Source: Nitrospinaceae bacterium (GTDB taxonomy: Bacteria; Nitrospinota; Nitrospinia; Nitrospinales; VA-1). Taken from it: a stretch of DNA of 15,545 bases. Below, piece by piece: positions 15,135 through 15,545 of this stretch. The notes beneath the pieces are model-generated. The model searched no databases, was not told the origin of the DNA, and saw nothing but the letters and a program-made list of their open reading frames with translations. The stretch lies in contig JAPYPK010000028.1 of NCBI GenBank assembly GCA_029937655.1, forward strand, positions 1-15,545, written 5' to 3'. The translations under genes and the position numbers were made by a program. Positions within the stretch are counted from its first letter, which is position 1. Each line of letters opens with the position of its first letter.

Positions 15135-15524
15135 TTAAGAAGGGTTATTTTTGAAATGTTTAATAATCACGCCAGCAAATATAAACCAGCCTAACATGAA
15201 ACAAAGTCCACCTAGTGGTGTTGCCGGACCAAAAAAACGAGGTCCATCAGAAATAAGTATGTAAATACTGCCAGAGAACATCAATATCCCCGCAGTAAAA
15301 AGAATACCAACTTTCTTAAGTGCTTTTGCACCATTATCACTAAGTTGCAAAGAGACAATGCCAACAAGTATCAGGGCTAGACCATGGTAACCCATGTATT
15401 CAGTGGCTGTTTGAAATGCGCTAAGGTTTTTTTCAGTTAGAATATTTTTTAAACTATGGGCTCCCATTGCACCGAGCATCACACTAAGTCCGCTGAAAAT
15501 TGCCCCTGTTGAAATCCAATTCAT
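15135..15524 (-). CDS. DUF423 family membrane protein
   Basis: Small inner-membrane protein of 129 residues with four hydrophobic segments (about 7-22, 45-62, 71-92 and 98-121). The family pattern is complete: GAMGAHSLKNIL (18-29), FQTATEYMGYHGLALILVG (37-55), FTAGILMFSGSIYIL (76-90) and GPATPLGGLCFMLGW (98-112). DUF423 proteins are common in bacteria and have no firmly known function. ATG at 15524, TAA at 15135. Only 21 bases of upstream sequence are in the window and no ribosome site is visible in them. It converges on the 272-aa gene. Confidence 0.93.
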   Translation of the reverse strand: MNWISTGAIFSGLSVMLGAMGAHSLKNILTEKNLSAFQTATEYMGYHGLALILVGIVSLQLSDNGAKALKKVGILFTAGILMFSGSIYILISDGPRFFGPATPLGGLCFMLGWFIFAGVIIKHFKNNPS

Positions 15525-15545
15525 AGATTTAAAGAAAAAATATTT

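Overview
This 15.5 kb window is a gene-dense, AT-rich bacterial chromosomal segment. I see no tRNA, rRNA, CRISPR array, insertion sequence or phage gene in it. The organism is a flagellated bacterium, diderm-like, with secreted and membrane-anchored proteins and sigma-70-like and FliA-like promoters. It has a 2-oxoacid:ferredoxin oxidoreductase of the kind used in reductive carbon metabolism. Together with succinyl-CoA synthetase and the general look of the proteins, this fits a Nitrospinota-like or related marine autotroph. That placement is inference; no marker gene here settles it.

Layout. (1) 1-559, minus: N-terminal part of a 2-oxoacid:ferredoxin oxidoreductase alpha subunit, cut by the window edge, with a clear TTGACA promoter and a leader of about 155 nt. 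(2) 777-2083: three small genes, namely two unrecognised orphans reading away from each other (minus 777-1100, plus 1249-1533) and a DUF1841 protein (plus 1655-2083), with a hairpin terminator between the last two. (3) 2093-4119, minus: sucC-sucD, overlapping by four bases and preceded by their own TTGACA promoter. (4) 4324-6427, minus: fliD-fliS, the filament cap and the flagellin export chaperone, behind a near-perfect FliA (sigma-28) promoter. (5) 6710-7339, plus: a stand-alone DEDDy 3'-5' exonuclease whose N-terminus carries a textbook sliding-clamp-binding pentapeptide. (6) 7352-14124, minus: a four-gene run of slipin (stomatin-like), a 1111-residue DUF4175 membrane/coiled-coil protein, a secreted TPR zinc peptidase and a MoxR AAA+ ATPase. 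(7) 14233-15051, plus: an unrecognised secreted, C-terminally anchored two-domain protein. (8) 15135-15524, minus: a DUF423 membrane protein.

How they work together. Oxidoreductase and succinyl-CoA synthetase would catalyse consecutive steps around succinyl-CoA if the oxidoreductase is the 2-oxoglutarate type. FliD and FliS finish and feed the flagellar filament. The slipin/DUF4175/peptidase/MoxR run is the best candidate for a poorly described system. It combines a membrane scaffold, a very large coiled-coil protein predicted to lie mostly outside the cytoplasmic membrane, a secreted gluzincin and a cytoplasmic AAA+ ATPase. It lacks the DUF58 and von Willebrand partners usually found beside MoxR, and the NfeD partner usually found beside slipins.
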